Part shown: piece by piece, positions 26,522 to 36,300 of the stretch | Position numbering within the stretch: the first letter of the stretch is position 1 | Layout of the letters: the number at the start of each line of letters is the position of its first letter | NCBI GenBank assembly: GCA_958296175.1 | Contig: OY282448.1 | Coordinates: 2,046,472-2,110,471, forward strand | Origin: an uncultured Chloroflexota bacterium | Lineage (GTDB): Bacteria; Chloroflexota; UBA11872 | Direction: 5' to 3' | DNA: 64,000 nucleotides | Position numbers and translations under genes: made by a program | Notes under the pieces: model-generated | Database searches by the model: none | The model's input: only the letters and a program-made list of their open reading frames with translations | What the model was told of the DNA's origin: nothing

Positions 26522-27457
26522 CTAACGGTTGCGGATCTCCGCGAACGCCGGGAACCCGTGGGCCGCGCGGTGGTACTCGTGGTCGAAGTAGGTGGTGGAC
26601 TTGTAGTACTCGTGGCGCCCGTCGGTGGCCTCGCGGTGAATGCGGCGCAGCAGCCGCGCCTGCTCCTCCGCGCCCATGGGCGTGAACGTGCGCGCGATCT
26701 CAACGTCCTGCGCCAGATCCTTCGTATCGAGCATGCCGCACACCAGCGTGGCGATGGGCTGCGAGAGGGCGTATCGGCGGCAGTCCTGCGCCGTCAGGCC
26801 GCCGACGCCCACGAACTGCCCGTTGCCCCCCAGCGACTTCATGCCGAGGCATGCAATGCCGCGCTCGGTCAGCGTGGGCAGAATCTCGCGCGCGAAGCTG
26901 CGGTACGCGCCGTCGAACGGGCTGATCGGCATCTGGCACGAGTCCCACTCGGCGTCCATGTCCAGCATGGCCTGGAGAATGTGCGGGCTCTTGTGGCCAG
27001 TGAAGCCGACATAGCGCACCTTGCCCTGCGCGCGCGCCTCCAGCGCCGCTTCCACCGCGCCGCCGGCCTCGAAGATCCAGGAGGGGTCGTTGTCGTAGTT
27101 GATCTCGTGGAACTGCCAGAGGTCGACGCAGTCCACGCGCAAACGCCGCAGGCTCTCGTCCAGCTGCCGGCGGGCCGTTGGCGCGTCGCGCGCGCAGACT
27201 TTGGTCATCAGGAACACGTCGCCGCGCCGCCCCTGCAGCGCGCGGCCCATGCGCTCTTCGCTTGCGCCGTAGCCGTAGTCCCAGGCGGTGTCCATGAACG
27301 TGACCCCGGCGTCCACCGCCGCTCGAATCAGGCCGATGGCCTCCCGCTCCCCGACGGACGACCGCGACAGATGGCCGCCGCCGACGCCGATGATCGAAAA
27401 CTCGTCGGGATGCCGGCCGAAGCGCCGCGTCGGCAGCGGGGTGTCTCCAGGCGGCAT
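26522..27457 (-). CDS. aldo/keto reductase
   Basis: The 311-residue protein has the AKR (alpha/beta)8 pattern: GVTFMDTAWDYGYGASEE with the catalytic Asp (56) and a Tyr (61 or 63), TKV with the Lys (86), and WQFHEINYD with the His. The C-terminal part lacks the usual nicotinamide loop but carries GMLDTKDLAQDV, typical of the AKR group with extended C-termini. The two downstream residues of the active site fit reduction of an aldehyde or ketose with NADPH. It lies three bases after the membrane-protein gene and two bases before the TIM-barrel gene, so the three form one operon. Confidence 0.9.
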   Translation of the reverse strand: MPPGDTPLPTRRFGRHPDEFSIIGVGGGHLSRSSVGEREAIGLIRAAVDAGVTFMDTAWDYGYGASEERMGRALQGRRGDVFLMTKVCARDAPTARRQLDESLRRLRVDCVDLWQFHEINYDNDPSWIFEAGGAVEAALEARAQGKVRYVGFTGHKSPHILQAMLDMDAEWDSCQMPISPFDGAYRSFAREILPTLTERGIACLGMKSLGGNGQFVGVGGLTAQDCRRYALSQPIATLVCGMLDTKDLAQDVEIARTFTPMGAEEQARLLRRIHREATDGRHEYYKSTTYFDHEYHRAAHGFPAFAEIRNR

Positions 27458-27460
27458 CGG

Positions 27461-28423
27461 TCACTCACTGCTTCCGGCAAGATCAACCACCCGCCCGCGC
27501 AGCAGCCGGAGCCCCAGAACGCCGGCCAGCAGCGGGAACAGCGCATAGATCACCAGCCACACCGCAACGATGCCGTCCGAGGCGCCCGGCGCAAACGTGC
27601 CGCTCCGCAGGCCGCTCGGCCAGGCCCAGAAGAACAGGATGCCGACGAACAGGAACCCATAGAACAGCGCGTTGGCCGCCATCCGCTCCCACGTCACCGC
27701 GTCGCTGCGGTCTGCCGCGTCCAGCCGGCGCTTGCCAAGCGAACTGACGACGATGCCCAGCAGGACGCTGACCGCCACCAGCGGGTCGAGCACGACGTCC
27801 CACAGCGGGCCGTACGGGTTGGCCTCTGTGGACGCATGGACCAAGGGATCGACGATGATGTACGCCGCCACCGCGGCGCCGACGGCGATGAGGAAGACGC
27901 CCGCAGCCTGCGCCAGCCAGCGCAGGTTGCCGCTTTCCCATCCGGCCGGCGCGGACGCTCCGCCGCTCGCCGGTTCTCGTGCGGAAGCCTCCGAGGCTCC
28001 GCGCAGCAGCACCGCCCCCAGCGCGCCCGCCAGCAGCGGCAGACCTGCATCGATCATCATCCAGATGACCACGCTCGCGTCCAGGCCGACCACGGTGTAC
28101 GCCGGGTTCAGCAGGTTGAACCAGCTCGAGAACAACAACACGCCCACGAACAGGAACCCGAAAAGCCGCGTGTGCTCGGCCAGCCGTCCCCAGGACAAGC
28201 TCGCGGCCGCCGTGCCTGCCGCGCGCGTGCGCGCAACGCCGAAGGCGACGCCCAGCAGGACCGTGATTACCGAGAGAGGATTGATGACCTCCCAGACCGG
28301 GCTGTACACCGAGTCACCGGTAGAAACGTGGTACAGCGGTTCCACCACCGTGTGGACCGCCAGCACCGCCGCAAACGCGACGAGATACAGGCCAACGATT
28401 CGCTGGATCAGAGACGTGTGCAT
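27461..28423 (-). CDS. eight-helix membrane protein made of two homologous halves
   Basis: The 320-residue protein starts at ATG 28423 with a purine-rich AGAGCGGG before it. Two halves of about 145 residues can be aligned by eye: each has a helix, then EPLYHVST / DPLVHAST, then SPVWEVINPLSVITVLLGV / GPLWDVVLDPLVAVSVLLGI, then LFGFLFVGVLLF / LFYGFLFVGILFF, and a last Leu-rich helix. Each half has four helices. I cannot place it in a transporter family. It is first in an operon with the aldo/keto reductase and TIM-barrel enzyme, so a role in the same sugar pathway is possible but not shown. Confidence 0.75.
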   Translation of the reverse strand: MHTSLIQRIVGLYLVAFAAVLAVHTVVEPLYHVSTGDSVYSPVWEVINPLSVITVLLGVAFGVARTRAAGTAAASLSWGRLAEHTRLFGFLFVGVLLFSSWFNLLNPAYTVVGLDASVVIWMMIDAGLPLLAGALGAVLLRGASEASAREPASGGASAPAGWESGNLRWLAQAAGVFLIAVGAAVAAYIIVDPLVHASTEANPYGPLWDVVLDPLVAVSVLLGIVVSSLGKRRLDAADRSDAVTWERMAANALFYGFLFVGILFFWAWPSGLRSGTFAPGASDGIVAVWLVIYALFPLLAGVLGLRLLRGRVVDLAGSSE

Positions 28424-28561
28424 GTCCCGCTCTTCCCTTGCAGTTTCGCGCGGCGCGTCCATGGTGGCCGCTGCGCGTGTGTGCGGCAAGTCAGAGGCGC
28501 GGCGGCGCACCGTGGTCGGCCCGGCCGCGGCCCGCCGCCGGCGCCCGCCGCCGCGCTCCTG

Positions 28562-29347
28562 CTAGACCATCCCCTTCACGTCGAAGTCCCACAGCGAATA
28601 CACCCCGCCCTTGGGCAGCACCTCGGCGGCGTAGTCCTCCGCGTTGTCCGCCGGCCGATAGCCCAGCTCGCTCACCGCGTTGGTAATGTCCCAGTAGGCG
28701 CGCGCGTTGGCCGAAATGCCGTAATAGATCCCGAAGCGGATGTCCGGCGCCGCCACTGCCCGTTCCACCAGGCCGACCAGGTCGCGGTCGCTCAGCCACG
28801 TGGAAAGGATGCGCGGCCCCATCGCAAAGTCCGGCGGCCTGGCGCGGTACTCGTAGCTGCCGATGCGCAGCACCACCACCTCCATGCCGTAGCGGTCCGA
28901 AAAATAGCGGCCCACGGCCTCACCCCAAACCTTGGCCGCCCCGTAGACCCCGTCCGGCCGCGGCAGCGATTCGGCGTCGCAGCGCTCGCCCGCGATTTCG
29001 TACCAGCCGGTGGCGTGGTTGGAACTGGCGTAGACGAAGCGCCGCACCCCGGCCAGGCGGGCAGCTTCGTAGGCGTTCCACACGCCCACGATGTTGGGAC
29101 CCAGGTACGGCTCGAACGCGTCCGTGTTGTGGTTCGACTTGGCGTGCATGTGCACCACCGCGTCGTGGCCCGCAAACGCCGCCGCCGCCGCTTCCACCTC
29201 GTCGAAGTCGAGCTGGATGAAGCGCGGGTCGTCGTTCGGCCGGCGCGAGGTGCCGGTGAGATCGAACCGGTCGCCCAGGTCCTCCATCAGCGTGCGGCCG
29301 ATCTTGCCGGTCGCGCCGGTCACCATCACCTTGAGTGGGTCAGCCAC
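28562..29347 (-). CDS. NAD-dependent epimerase/dehydratase, uronate-dehydrogenase-like
   Basis: The 261-residue protein from GTG 29347 (AAGGAG eight bases upstream) is an extended-fold SDR: VMVTGATGKIGRTL (NAD loop), FVYASSNHATGWYEI, and YGAAKVWGEA with the catalytic Tyr and Lys. The SSNHATG block and the PDGVYGAAK segment match uronate dehydrogenases, which oxidise glucuronate or galacturonate to the aldarolactone. That fits neighbours of sugar type, but the substrate is an inference from two motifs. Upstream of the chosen start the open frame has no family features. Confidence 0.8.
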   Translation of the reverse strand: MADPLKVMVTGATGKIGRTLMEDLGDRFDLTGTSRRPNDDPRFIQLDFDEVEAAAAAFAGHDAVVHMHAKSNHNTDAFEPYLGPNIVGVWNAYEAARLAGVRRFVYASSNHATGWYEIAGERCDAESLPRPDGVYGAAKVWGEAVGRYFSDRYGMEVVVLRIGSYEYRARPPDFAMGPRILSTWLSDRDLVGLVERAVAAPDIRFGIYYGISANARAYWDITNAVSELGYRPADNAEDYAAEVLPKGGVYSLWDFDVKGMV

Positions 29348-29816
29348 AGATGCGCTCCTTGCGGCATAAAGGCACCGCCCAGCCGGCACCCGCCCCCGCA
29401 GGATACCCCGGCGCCGCACGGCGGCCCTGCGTAGGCAATGGACGCTGCGCGCCCGTTGTCATAGACCTGATACGACACGCCGCTGGATTCCGAGACCCCG
29501 ATCTTCGGCACCGGGACCGCGGCGGCAGGCGCGCGGCTCGGTGCGCCGCAGATTATTGGTGATTGCCTGTCTGAGACGGGGAAACTGATCAGCCGCGCGA
29601 CGGCGGCCGCGGCGGCGCGGCTCGGGCTGTTGGCGGCTCCAACGGCGGCATCGGCCATCGCCTGGCGCGGGGGCGCGCTGCCCGTCCCGCGGTGGTCGCG
29701 GGCAACGGCTCCCAGCATCGCTGGAAGGACACCGGATGCGAAACGGCGTGATCGACCCGAGCGCCTACGAGCTGACAGTCTCCACGCGGGTCGTGCACGA
29801 TGCTGTGACGGCGGCG
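29348..29816. other. intergenic region without a supported gene; possible decayed coding sequence
   Basis: No confident gene is seen. A plus-strand frame is open from 29471 to 29947 and encodes a plausible segment (IIGDCLSETGKLISRAT..AAARLGLLAAP) followed by YELTVSTRVVHDAV in another frame, but it lacks a start and loses sense before the next gene. It may be a gene remnant. Confidence 0.3.
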
Positions 29817-31406
29817 TCACGTCAGCGCATGTGCCTCGTCACGGTCTGCGCGCCTCAACGTCAACGAACGCGAATCGTAGGCCAGAAAGTAGCGCCTCGC
29901 ATCCGCGCGGGGATCTGACTTTAGTCGTTCGAAAACCGGCCGGCTGAAGACCTGCACCTGCAGGTCGGGACGACTGTATGTGACGCGCAGCGCTGCGGAG
30001 AATCCCTCGCGAAACACATAGGCGCCGTTGACGGTGTTGGGAAGGTCGGTTGCCAGGATCAGCGAGTTGTCCGCGGGGTCGCCGAGGCTGGCATGCGCGC
30101 TCTGCACGATCCGATGGCTCAGACCGGCAGCGAACTCCCAGGCGTCAAGCCGCTCGTGCGTCTGCCAGGCCAGTAGACCCGCGGCAACCAGCAACGGTCC
30201 GGCCGCCGCGGCACGTGCGTGGGCGATGCGCATGCGACTGGTAAGCGTATACGTCAGGCTCATCAGAGCAGCCACGCCCAGCGTCAGGCCAAAGGCCGCG
30301 GGGAGATAGGCGAAGTGGAACATAGTTCCGCTAAGCAGAACGAAGGGAGCTTGCAAGACCAGCGTTGCTCCACCGGCGACCCGGGCCCATCCGGGACCCC
30401 GAATGACCACCAGGAGCGTCACCCCAATAAGGGCTAGCTGCGCGGCAAGGATCGGACCAAACCGCGGGGCCGCGACGATATCGTTGAGTGACCCGGTTCC
30501 GCCCAGCGCGGACAGGATGGTGCGGTGCACGTCGAACAGCTCCGGCTCTGTGAAGGGCGCCATGAGCACAACCGGATACCAGACCGTATTCAGCAGCGCG
30601 TGTGCGCCCAGGCTATAGCCGTAGCTGCCCTCCCCCGAGGCAACGCCGAGCGCAGCAGCCTCGATGGCAAGGTATGTGCCTGCCAGAGCTGCAAGCGGAA
30701 CGTACGGCCAGTAGGTCGACCAGCTCCGCCCGTAGCCGCGGGTATGCCGCCAGAGGTCTATCAGCGCAAAGACCCCGATGACCGGTGCGGCTGTTGGGCT
30801 CGCCCCCAACGCCAGGCCGTAGGCCAGAATCGCCGTCCATCCCCATCGGGTGCGGTCCGAATCGCGGAACTGCAGGAAGGCAAGAACGGCGGCGAGTCCA
30901 AGCACGGCCGCGGTGACCTCGGCGATTGAGCCAAACCAGGCTACGGTTTCCACATGCGCAAAGTGCAGGCCAAACACCGCGACCGTTGCGACTCCAATCC
31001 AGACGCGGCTTGTGAGCCGGGCGGCAATCGCGCCTGTCAACGTCGATGCCATGAGATGTCCAGCAAGCAACACGACGTGGTATCCGACCGGCGTCTCGAC
31101 CCCGAACAGACGAAAGAGGACGTGCACGAGCAGCGCGGTGGTCGGCCGATAGTTCCACGTGAATGGATCCGCGGCGTCTACGGTCGCAGGGTCTGGAAGC
31201 GCAAACACGACGTGCAGCGCACCGTGCTTCGCTGCTTGCAGGCCGTAGGTGTACAGCCAGTCAAAATCGTCGGATTGGAACCAGTTATCCAGACTGCGCG
31301 CGTAGACGGCCGTGATGGCGGCAAGGAACAGCCCGGTGACCAGGATCTGTGGCGGGCTTGGTGTGTGCCCCGCTGTCCCGCAGCGGGGTCTATCGCGCGG
31401 CGGCAT
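29817..31406 (-). CDS. GT-C type polytopic membrane protein
   Basis: The 529-residue protein has about ten hydrophobic segments and an N-terminal extracytoplasmic DD motif, NWFQSDDFDWLY, just after the first helix. This Asp pair is characteristic of GT-C fold glycosyltransferases that use polyprenol-phosphate sugars (GT39/DUF2079/ArnT-like). The C-terminal 90 residues form a soluble part (SLILATDLPNTVNGAYVF). The first helix and DD motif fit transfer of sugar onto a protein, lipid or wall component outside the membrane; the substrate is unknown. It overlaps the UROD-like gene by 17 bp. A second GT-C-like gene is at 57.4 kb. Confidence 0.7.
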   Translation of the reverse strand: MPPRDRPRCGTAGHTPSPPQILVTGLFLAAITAVYARSLDNWFQSDDFDWLYTYGLQAAKHGALHVVFALPDPATVDAADPFTWNYRPTTALLVHVLFRLFGVETPVGYHVVLLAGHLMASTLTGAIAARLTSRVWIGVATVAVFGLHFAHVETVAWFGSIAEVTAAVLGLAAVLAFLQFRDSDRTRWGWTAILAYGLALGASPTAAPVIGVFALIDLWRHTRGYGRSWSTYWPYVPLAALAGTYLAIEAAALGVASGEGSYGYSLGAHALLNTVWYPVVLMAPFTEPELFDVHRTILSALGGTGSLNDIVAAPRFGPILAAQLALIGVTLLVVIRGPGWARVAGGATLVLQAPFVLLSGTMFHFAYLPAAFGLTLGVAALMSLTYTLTSRMRIAHARAAAAGPLLVAAGLLAWQTHERLDAWEFAAGLSHRIVQSAHASLGDPADNSLILATDLPNTVNGAYVFREGFSAALRVTYSRPDLQVQVFSRPVFERLKSDPRADARRYFLAYDSRSLTLRRADRDEAHALT

Positions 31407-32553
31407 CTCCAGGGGGGTGATCGGGCAAGGGGCCAGAGCCGGGGACGCCGTGGACGGAGTTGGCGAAGGCTCGGATGTTGGCGGCGGGCGTGCCTGGCGA
31501 GAGGCCGCCGGCTGTGCAGAGCAGCATGCCGCCCGAAGGCGCCCCCACGGCCAGGCGCTGCTGGCAGTCGCGGACGATCTGGTCGGGTTCCAGCTCTTGC
31601 ACGACGTGAATGGGCGGCACGTTGCCCATCAGGCACACGCGGCCGCCCAGGTGGCGCGCGGCTGTGTCCATCTCGATGCCGAACATGAACACGGTGCAGT
31701 TCATGTCGGCAATAGCGCGCACGGCGGCGTCCGGCACCAGGTTTTCGTTGTGATACAAGCGGAACTCGGCGCTCGAAAACGCGTCGAAGATATCTTTGAG
31801 ATAGGGATAGACGAATTCTTCGCAGTGCGCCTGGCCGACCTGGCCGGCCAGGTGGTCGGTGACGACCAGGCGCTGGATCGGGCCGGTGATCTGTTCCTGC
31901 GCGCGCACGTAGGCCACGTTGGTCTCCACCACGCGCTTGTTCCAGTCGTGGATTTCCTGTGGATGTTCGTACAGCTCGATCAGATAGCGCTCGTAGCCCA
32001 GCACCAGTGCGCCCGACTCGACGCCCATGCAGCGGCCGTAGCCCTCGAAGTGCCCCCAGTGCGCGGCCAGCGCGGGGTCCATGTGCTCGGCGTACCAGGC
32101 GTAGTCCCGCAGGGCGATGGCCATGTACCCCGCCGTCCAGGGGTCGGGCGCTTGCAGCGCGGGCAAGTCGTGAATGTCGCTGACGGCCGCGAAGGGCACC
32201 AGCGGCCCGTCGTCTTCCTGCTTGATCGGCGACCCCCAGGCCGAGGTTTCGGGCGCGTAGCCGTAATCCGGCGCGGCGCCGGGCAGGTGCAGCACGTCGG
32301 GAAAGTCCAGCTGGAACTTTGCCTGCGCCAGGTACTTGGCTTCGGCGGTTTCGTAATACTCCGTCCGCTCGACGCCGGCGTAGCCCGACAAGAACGGCTC
32401 CGACGCCCAGACGACCGGCGGGACTTCGTCCACCGCCTCCTGCCGATTGGCGGCCATGACGCGCGCGTACACGTCGTTCGAACGGCGGGCGGCTTCGGAG
32501 CTGTCGGGCAACGCGACGCAGGGCATGGGGTTCCAGATGCGGGCAGCGGCCAA
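31390..32553 (-). CDS. uroporphyrinogen-decarboxylase-like (URO-D/MtaA family) protein
   Basis: The protein is 387 residues from TTG 32553, or 378 from ATG 32526; neither has a strong Shine-Dalgarno. The C-terminal half shows the family's barrel: EFRLYHNENLVP, FMFGIEMDTA, CLMGNVPP and TAGGLSPGTP. The N-terminal RxxFxxxR region of true HemE is absent, so it is more likely a member of the methyltransferase side of the family (corrinoid or methylthiol type) than a haem enzyme. No corrinoid protein is next to it. It shares a few bases with the downstream GT-C gene. Confidence 0.75.
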   Translation of the reverse strand: MAAARIWNPMPCVALPDSSEAARRSNDVYARVMAANRQEAVDEVPPVVWASEPFLSGYAGVERTEYYETAEAKYLAQAKFQLDFPDVLHLPGAAPDYGYAPETSAWGSPIKQEDDGPLVPFAAVSDIHDLPALQAPDPWTAGYMAIALRDYAWYAEHMDPALAAHWGHFEGYGRCMGVESGALVLGYERYLIELYEHPQEIHDWNKRVVETNVAYVRAQEQITGPIQRLVVTDHLAGQVGQAHCEEFVYPYLKDIFDAFSSAEFRLYHNENLVPDAAVRAIADMNCTVFMFGIEMDTAARHLGGRVCLMGNVPPIHVVQELEPDQIVRDCQQRLAVGAPSGGMLLCTAGGLSPGTPAANIRAFANSVHGVPGSGPLPDHPPGDAAAR

Positions 32554-32647
32554 GGCCCAGTGTGTCCCGTTCAGCCGCGCTGGGCAACTGCGTTACACGC
32601 GCGGGATGGGTGCGGCGGGGCGGCCCAGACCGACGGCACTCCGCGCG

Positions 32648-33112
32648 TTATTCGCCGGCCGGGTCCGTCCAAAAGGCCGCAGGCAGGGGCCAATCTGAAG
32701 GGAGCAGGTCGTCGGCGGGCGGGTCGGACAACCAGCCGGTTGGCCAGCGCAGCGGCCGCCGCAGCGCCGCCGCCGGGCCGTAGCCGTGGTCCAGCAGCGC
32801 CGCCAGCGGCCCGCAGGTCAGCAGCCGCCCGACGGCGCCCGGCCGCGCGGCGCGCACGGCCGCCCGCACCGCCGCGCCGCCGTGCAGCACGCGGCCGTCG
32901 GTTTGCACCAGGTGCACCGACCGACCACGCCGCCGCGGGGTCATCGTGGACAGCAGCGGCCCCGCGCTGGGCGCGGTCATGTCCAGCCGCGCCACGCGCC
33001 GCCCGCGGTCCAGCCGCGCCAGCAGGCCGGCGCTGCGGCGGCACGACACGCAGCCGCCGTCGTACAGCACGATCGGCCGCCGCGCCGCACCGTTCCCGCC
33101 GGGCGAATTCAT
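32648..33112 (-). CDS. DCC1-like thiol-disulfide oxidoreductase (DUF393)
   Basis: The 154-residue protein from ATG 33112 has the family motif IVLYDGGCVSCRRS near the N-terminus, with the CxxC at residues 21 and 24. It is followed by LDMTAPSAGPLL and a DGRVLHGGAAVRAA block that is typical of DUF393. Thioredoxin-like folds of this group are predicted to have redox activity, but the partner is not known. A further open frame reaches 33316 but has no family features. The next gene upstream, on the other strand, is the large helicase. Confidence 0.85.
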   Translation of the reverse strand: MNSPGGNGAARRPIVLYDGGCVSCRRSAGLLARLDRGRRVARLDMTAPSAGPLLSTMTPRRRGRSVHLVQTDGRVLHGGAAVRAAVRAARPGAVGRLLTCGPLAALLDHGYGPAAALRRPLRWPTGWLSDPPADDLLPSDWPLPAAFWTDPAGE

Positions 33113-33276
33113 TCCCGAAGTGTAGAGCCGCGCCCGGCGCCTGACGGTCCGCGGCGTACGCAGCCGCGGCGCCGCACGGCCGGCGGGGAGAGGATGGCGT
33201 CGAGACGTTCCGACCGCCCGCGCCGCCGCGCCGCCGCTGGCCGGCCCGTCGGGAGCGCGGCCCTCGCGCGGCCCGC

Positions 33277-33306
33277 GTGACAGTGCGCCGCGCCGGTACT
33301 TATGCT
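33277..33306 (+). promoter_or_regulatory. candidate sigma-70 promoter of the large helicase gene
   Basis: GTGACA (33277-33282), 18-bp spacer, TATGCT (33301-33306). Both hexamers match consensus only in part. It lies 50 bp before the GTG start, in the only gap upstream of the gene. Confidence 0.4.
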
Positions 33307-33356
33307 GGCGGCGCATGCGTCCACACGCCCAATCCTGATGTCAGCGGAGCGCCGCC

Positions 33357-36300
33357 GTGGCTGAACGTCGAGACGCCGCCCAGCCGGCGGCCGCGCGCGC
33401 CGCCGCGCCCGCCGCCGATGCCGCGGCCAACGGGATCGACGCGTCCGTCGCAGGGTGGCAGAGCCAGCTGTTGCAACTCAACCGCCGCAACAACCTGCTG
33501 TACTTCAAAAGAAACGTGGTTCCCACAGACCCGCAGTCTCGCCGCCGGTCCACCATCCGCTGCGTCCCAATCACCGGGTTCGACCCTGACGGGATCGACG
33601 ACCACCTGCGGCGCGCGCGCAATGGCAGAACCTTCGAATACGCACAACGCCGCCGACGGCGGAAAGGGGACGGCCAACAATCGCCGGCCAACGGGCCCGC
33701 ACAGCCCGGCGTGGAGGTCGAGCCCGGCGAACTGCAAACAGGCGTCGATCCCCTGGCCTTGCAACCAGTGCTGCTGCGCTTCATGCGCAAAGAACGCGAA
33801 TGGATGGAAGAGCAGGGCATCAACGTCCTGTTCCTGGCCGTCGGCTTTCTGGAATGGATCGACCAGGAACGCGAGCGCGCCGTGTCGCCGCTGCTGCTGC
33901 TGCCTTGCGACCTGTGGCGGTCATCGCCGCGCGACCCCTTCGTGCTCAAACGCGCAGACGACGACGCCGAGGCCAACGCCACCCTGCGACACAAGTTGGG
34001 CGAGTTCGGCCTGGAGCTGCCCGAGTTCGACCACGCGACTTACGCGCAATATCTGGACGACGTTCGCGATTGCATTCGCGACCGCGAGGGCTGGAGCGTT
34101 ACCGACGACGTCGTGCTGTCCACCTTCCAGTACACCAAGCTGGCCATGTGGGAAGACTTGCAGCGCATGCGCGACCAGGGCATCGCTCATCCGCTGGTGC
34201 GCCGGCTGGCCGGCGAGCAGCCGGACCTCGCCGCAGCCGCGGCGTCGAACGGCGCGTTTCCGACCGAGGCCGAACTTTCCGGCGGCCGTCTGGACGACCT
34301 GCTCGACCTGCGCCAGGAGTTCGCCGTCCTGCCCGCCGACCACAGCCAGCTGCGCGCCGTAGCCGCCGCCCGGCAAGGCGGGAACCTCGTCATCCACGGC
34401 CCGCCCGGCACTGGCAAGAGCCAGACCATCGTCAACGTCATTGCCAACCTGCTGGCCCACGGCAAGCGCGTGCTCTTCGTCAGTGAAAAGAGCGTGGCGC
34501 TGGACGTCGTCAAAGACCGCCTGGAACAGGAAAACCTGGGCGTTTTCTGCCTGGACATGCACAGCGAACGCGCCAGCAAAACCTCGGTCTACGACCAACT
34601 GCAGCAGTCGCTGGACGACGAACGCAAGGTCGGCCGCCTGGAGTACAGCTACGAAGGTCTGGAAGCCCGCAGAACCGCGCTCAACGACGTCGTGCGCGCG
34701 CTGCACGAACCGCGCCCCCCGCTGGGCCGCAGCGTGTACCAGATGCACGGCGAGTACGCACGGCTGCGGGACCTGCCCGATGTGGAGTTCGAGACGCCGC
34801 CCGCCGCGCAGCTGGACGCGGCGCTCCTGCAGGAGATCGGCACCCTGACCGAACGCATCGCGCGCCGCCCCGACGAGTTTCGGGACCTGGACACCTCGAA
34901 ATGGCGCGCGCTGAAGGCGCAGACCGCTTCGCTCGGCCTGGCGGACCGCATCCGCCGCGACGTGGACGCCGCCCGGCAGGCCGTCCAGAGCGCGGCTGAC
35001 ACCCTTGCGCACCAGGCCAGCATGATGGGGGTTCGAGCGCCCGAGGACATGCGGGACGCGCCGTTGCTGCTCGACCTCGCCCGTCATCTGAACGGCAGAC
35101 CGACGGTGCTGAAACTCTGGCTCGACAAGGACGCGCTGTCCCGCTTGCGCCGCGTCGCCGGCGAGCAACAGTCACAACAACGAGAAGCCCGCGCGTTGGC
35201 CACGCAGGTCGGCCGCGCGTTCGGCGGTTCCATTCCCGAGATCGATTACCAGCAGCTATCCCTCGATGTTCGCCCCACGCCGACCGAGGTCGACGCGCTG
35301 AATCGAGCGTTCGGGAAAAAATGGCCGCACAGGCTCCTTCCCGACCCCGCCGCACTCCTGGACGTCACCGCGCAAGCCGAAGCCGAGGCAACTGCCGCCG
35401 TAACCGCGCTCGACCACCTCGCGGCCACGCTGGAGCGCGACCCAATGTCTGCGTCATGGCAGGAATCGAAGCAGACGCTGGAGATTGCCCAACGCCTGGT
35501 CGACGTAGGCGTCGTACCGGAGGCATGGACCGACCGTGCACGCCTCTCGGAATTCAAACGGCTCGCAAACGCTGCTGGCGTTGCTCACAAGGCGTTGGCG
35601 AAGGCCGAGCGTCGGCTTTTTGCCTACCATGATCAGGACATTGTGGATGAGGTCGATCGGGCGATGCTTACTCGCTTTCGCACCGATCACCAGAATTGGG
35701 TGCGGCGCTCGCTGGTTGGCCGCAGCGCCTATCAGCGCGATGTGAAGCTGCTGCGCAGCTACACCCCGACGCGGCAAGGGTTGGCCTTCGCCGGTTGGCA
35801 CCAGGTGGTCGAACACGCGATCGAGATTCAATCGCGGCGCCGGCAGTGGGAATCGGCGTACGCGGCCGTCGAACCCATCCTCGACCGGCATGCACGTGCG
35901 CGTGAGACGGATTGGACGCAAGTCGAAGACCACATCTCGCGTACGGAACGTTTGCTCGGCGACTGGCCGTGGGATCCATCGAGGTTGCGCGTGGTGCTGA
36001 CTCGTCGTGACGAGTTGCAAGCGTTGGAGACCGCATGGCAGGACGCGCGGGCAAAACTCCAGACGCTGGAAGATGTAGTGCGCCGACGTTACGAGGAACG
36101 GCTGGGCCGCGATTGCGACGGGCCAGCAGTCATCGCGGCCGACCTTCGGCAGGCCCTGGCGCCGCTCGAACGGCTGACGACGGCCGCGGCCCCCGTCATC
36201 GAGCGTCTGGTCGATATCCCTGGCGGTTGGGCGGACTTGCAGAAGCTGATCGACAAGACGGCGCTTCTCAGAAACATCGAGCGCGCGGAACGTGAGACCA

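Noticed and set aside
26558-29434. long plus-strand frame of about 958 codons over the AKR, membrane-protein and epimerase genes
   Set aside because: All three minus-strand genes have clear family motifs; the plus-strand product has none and crosses their boundaries.
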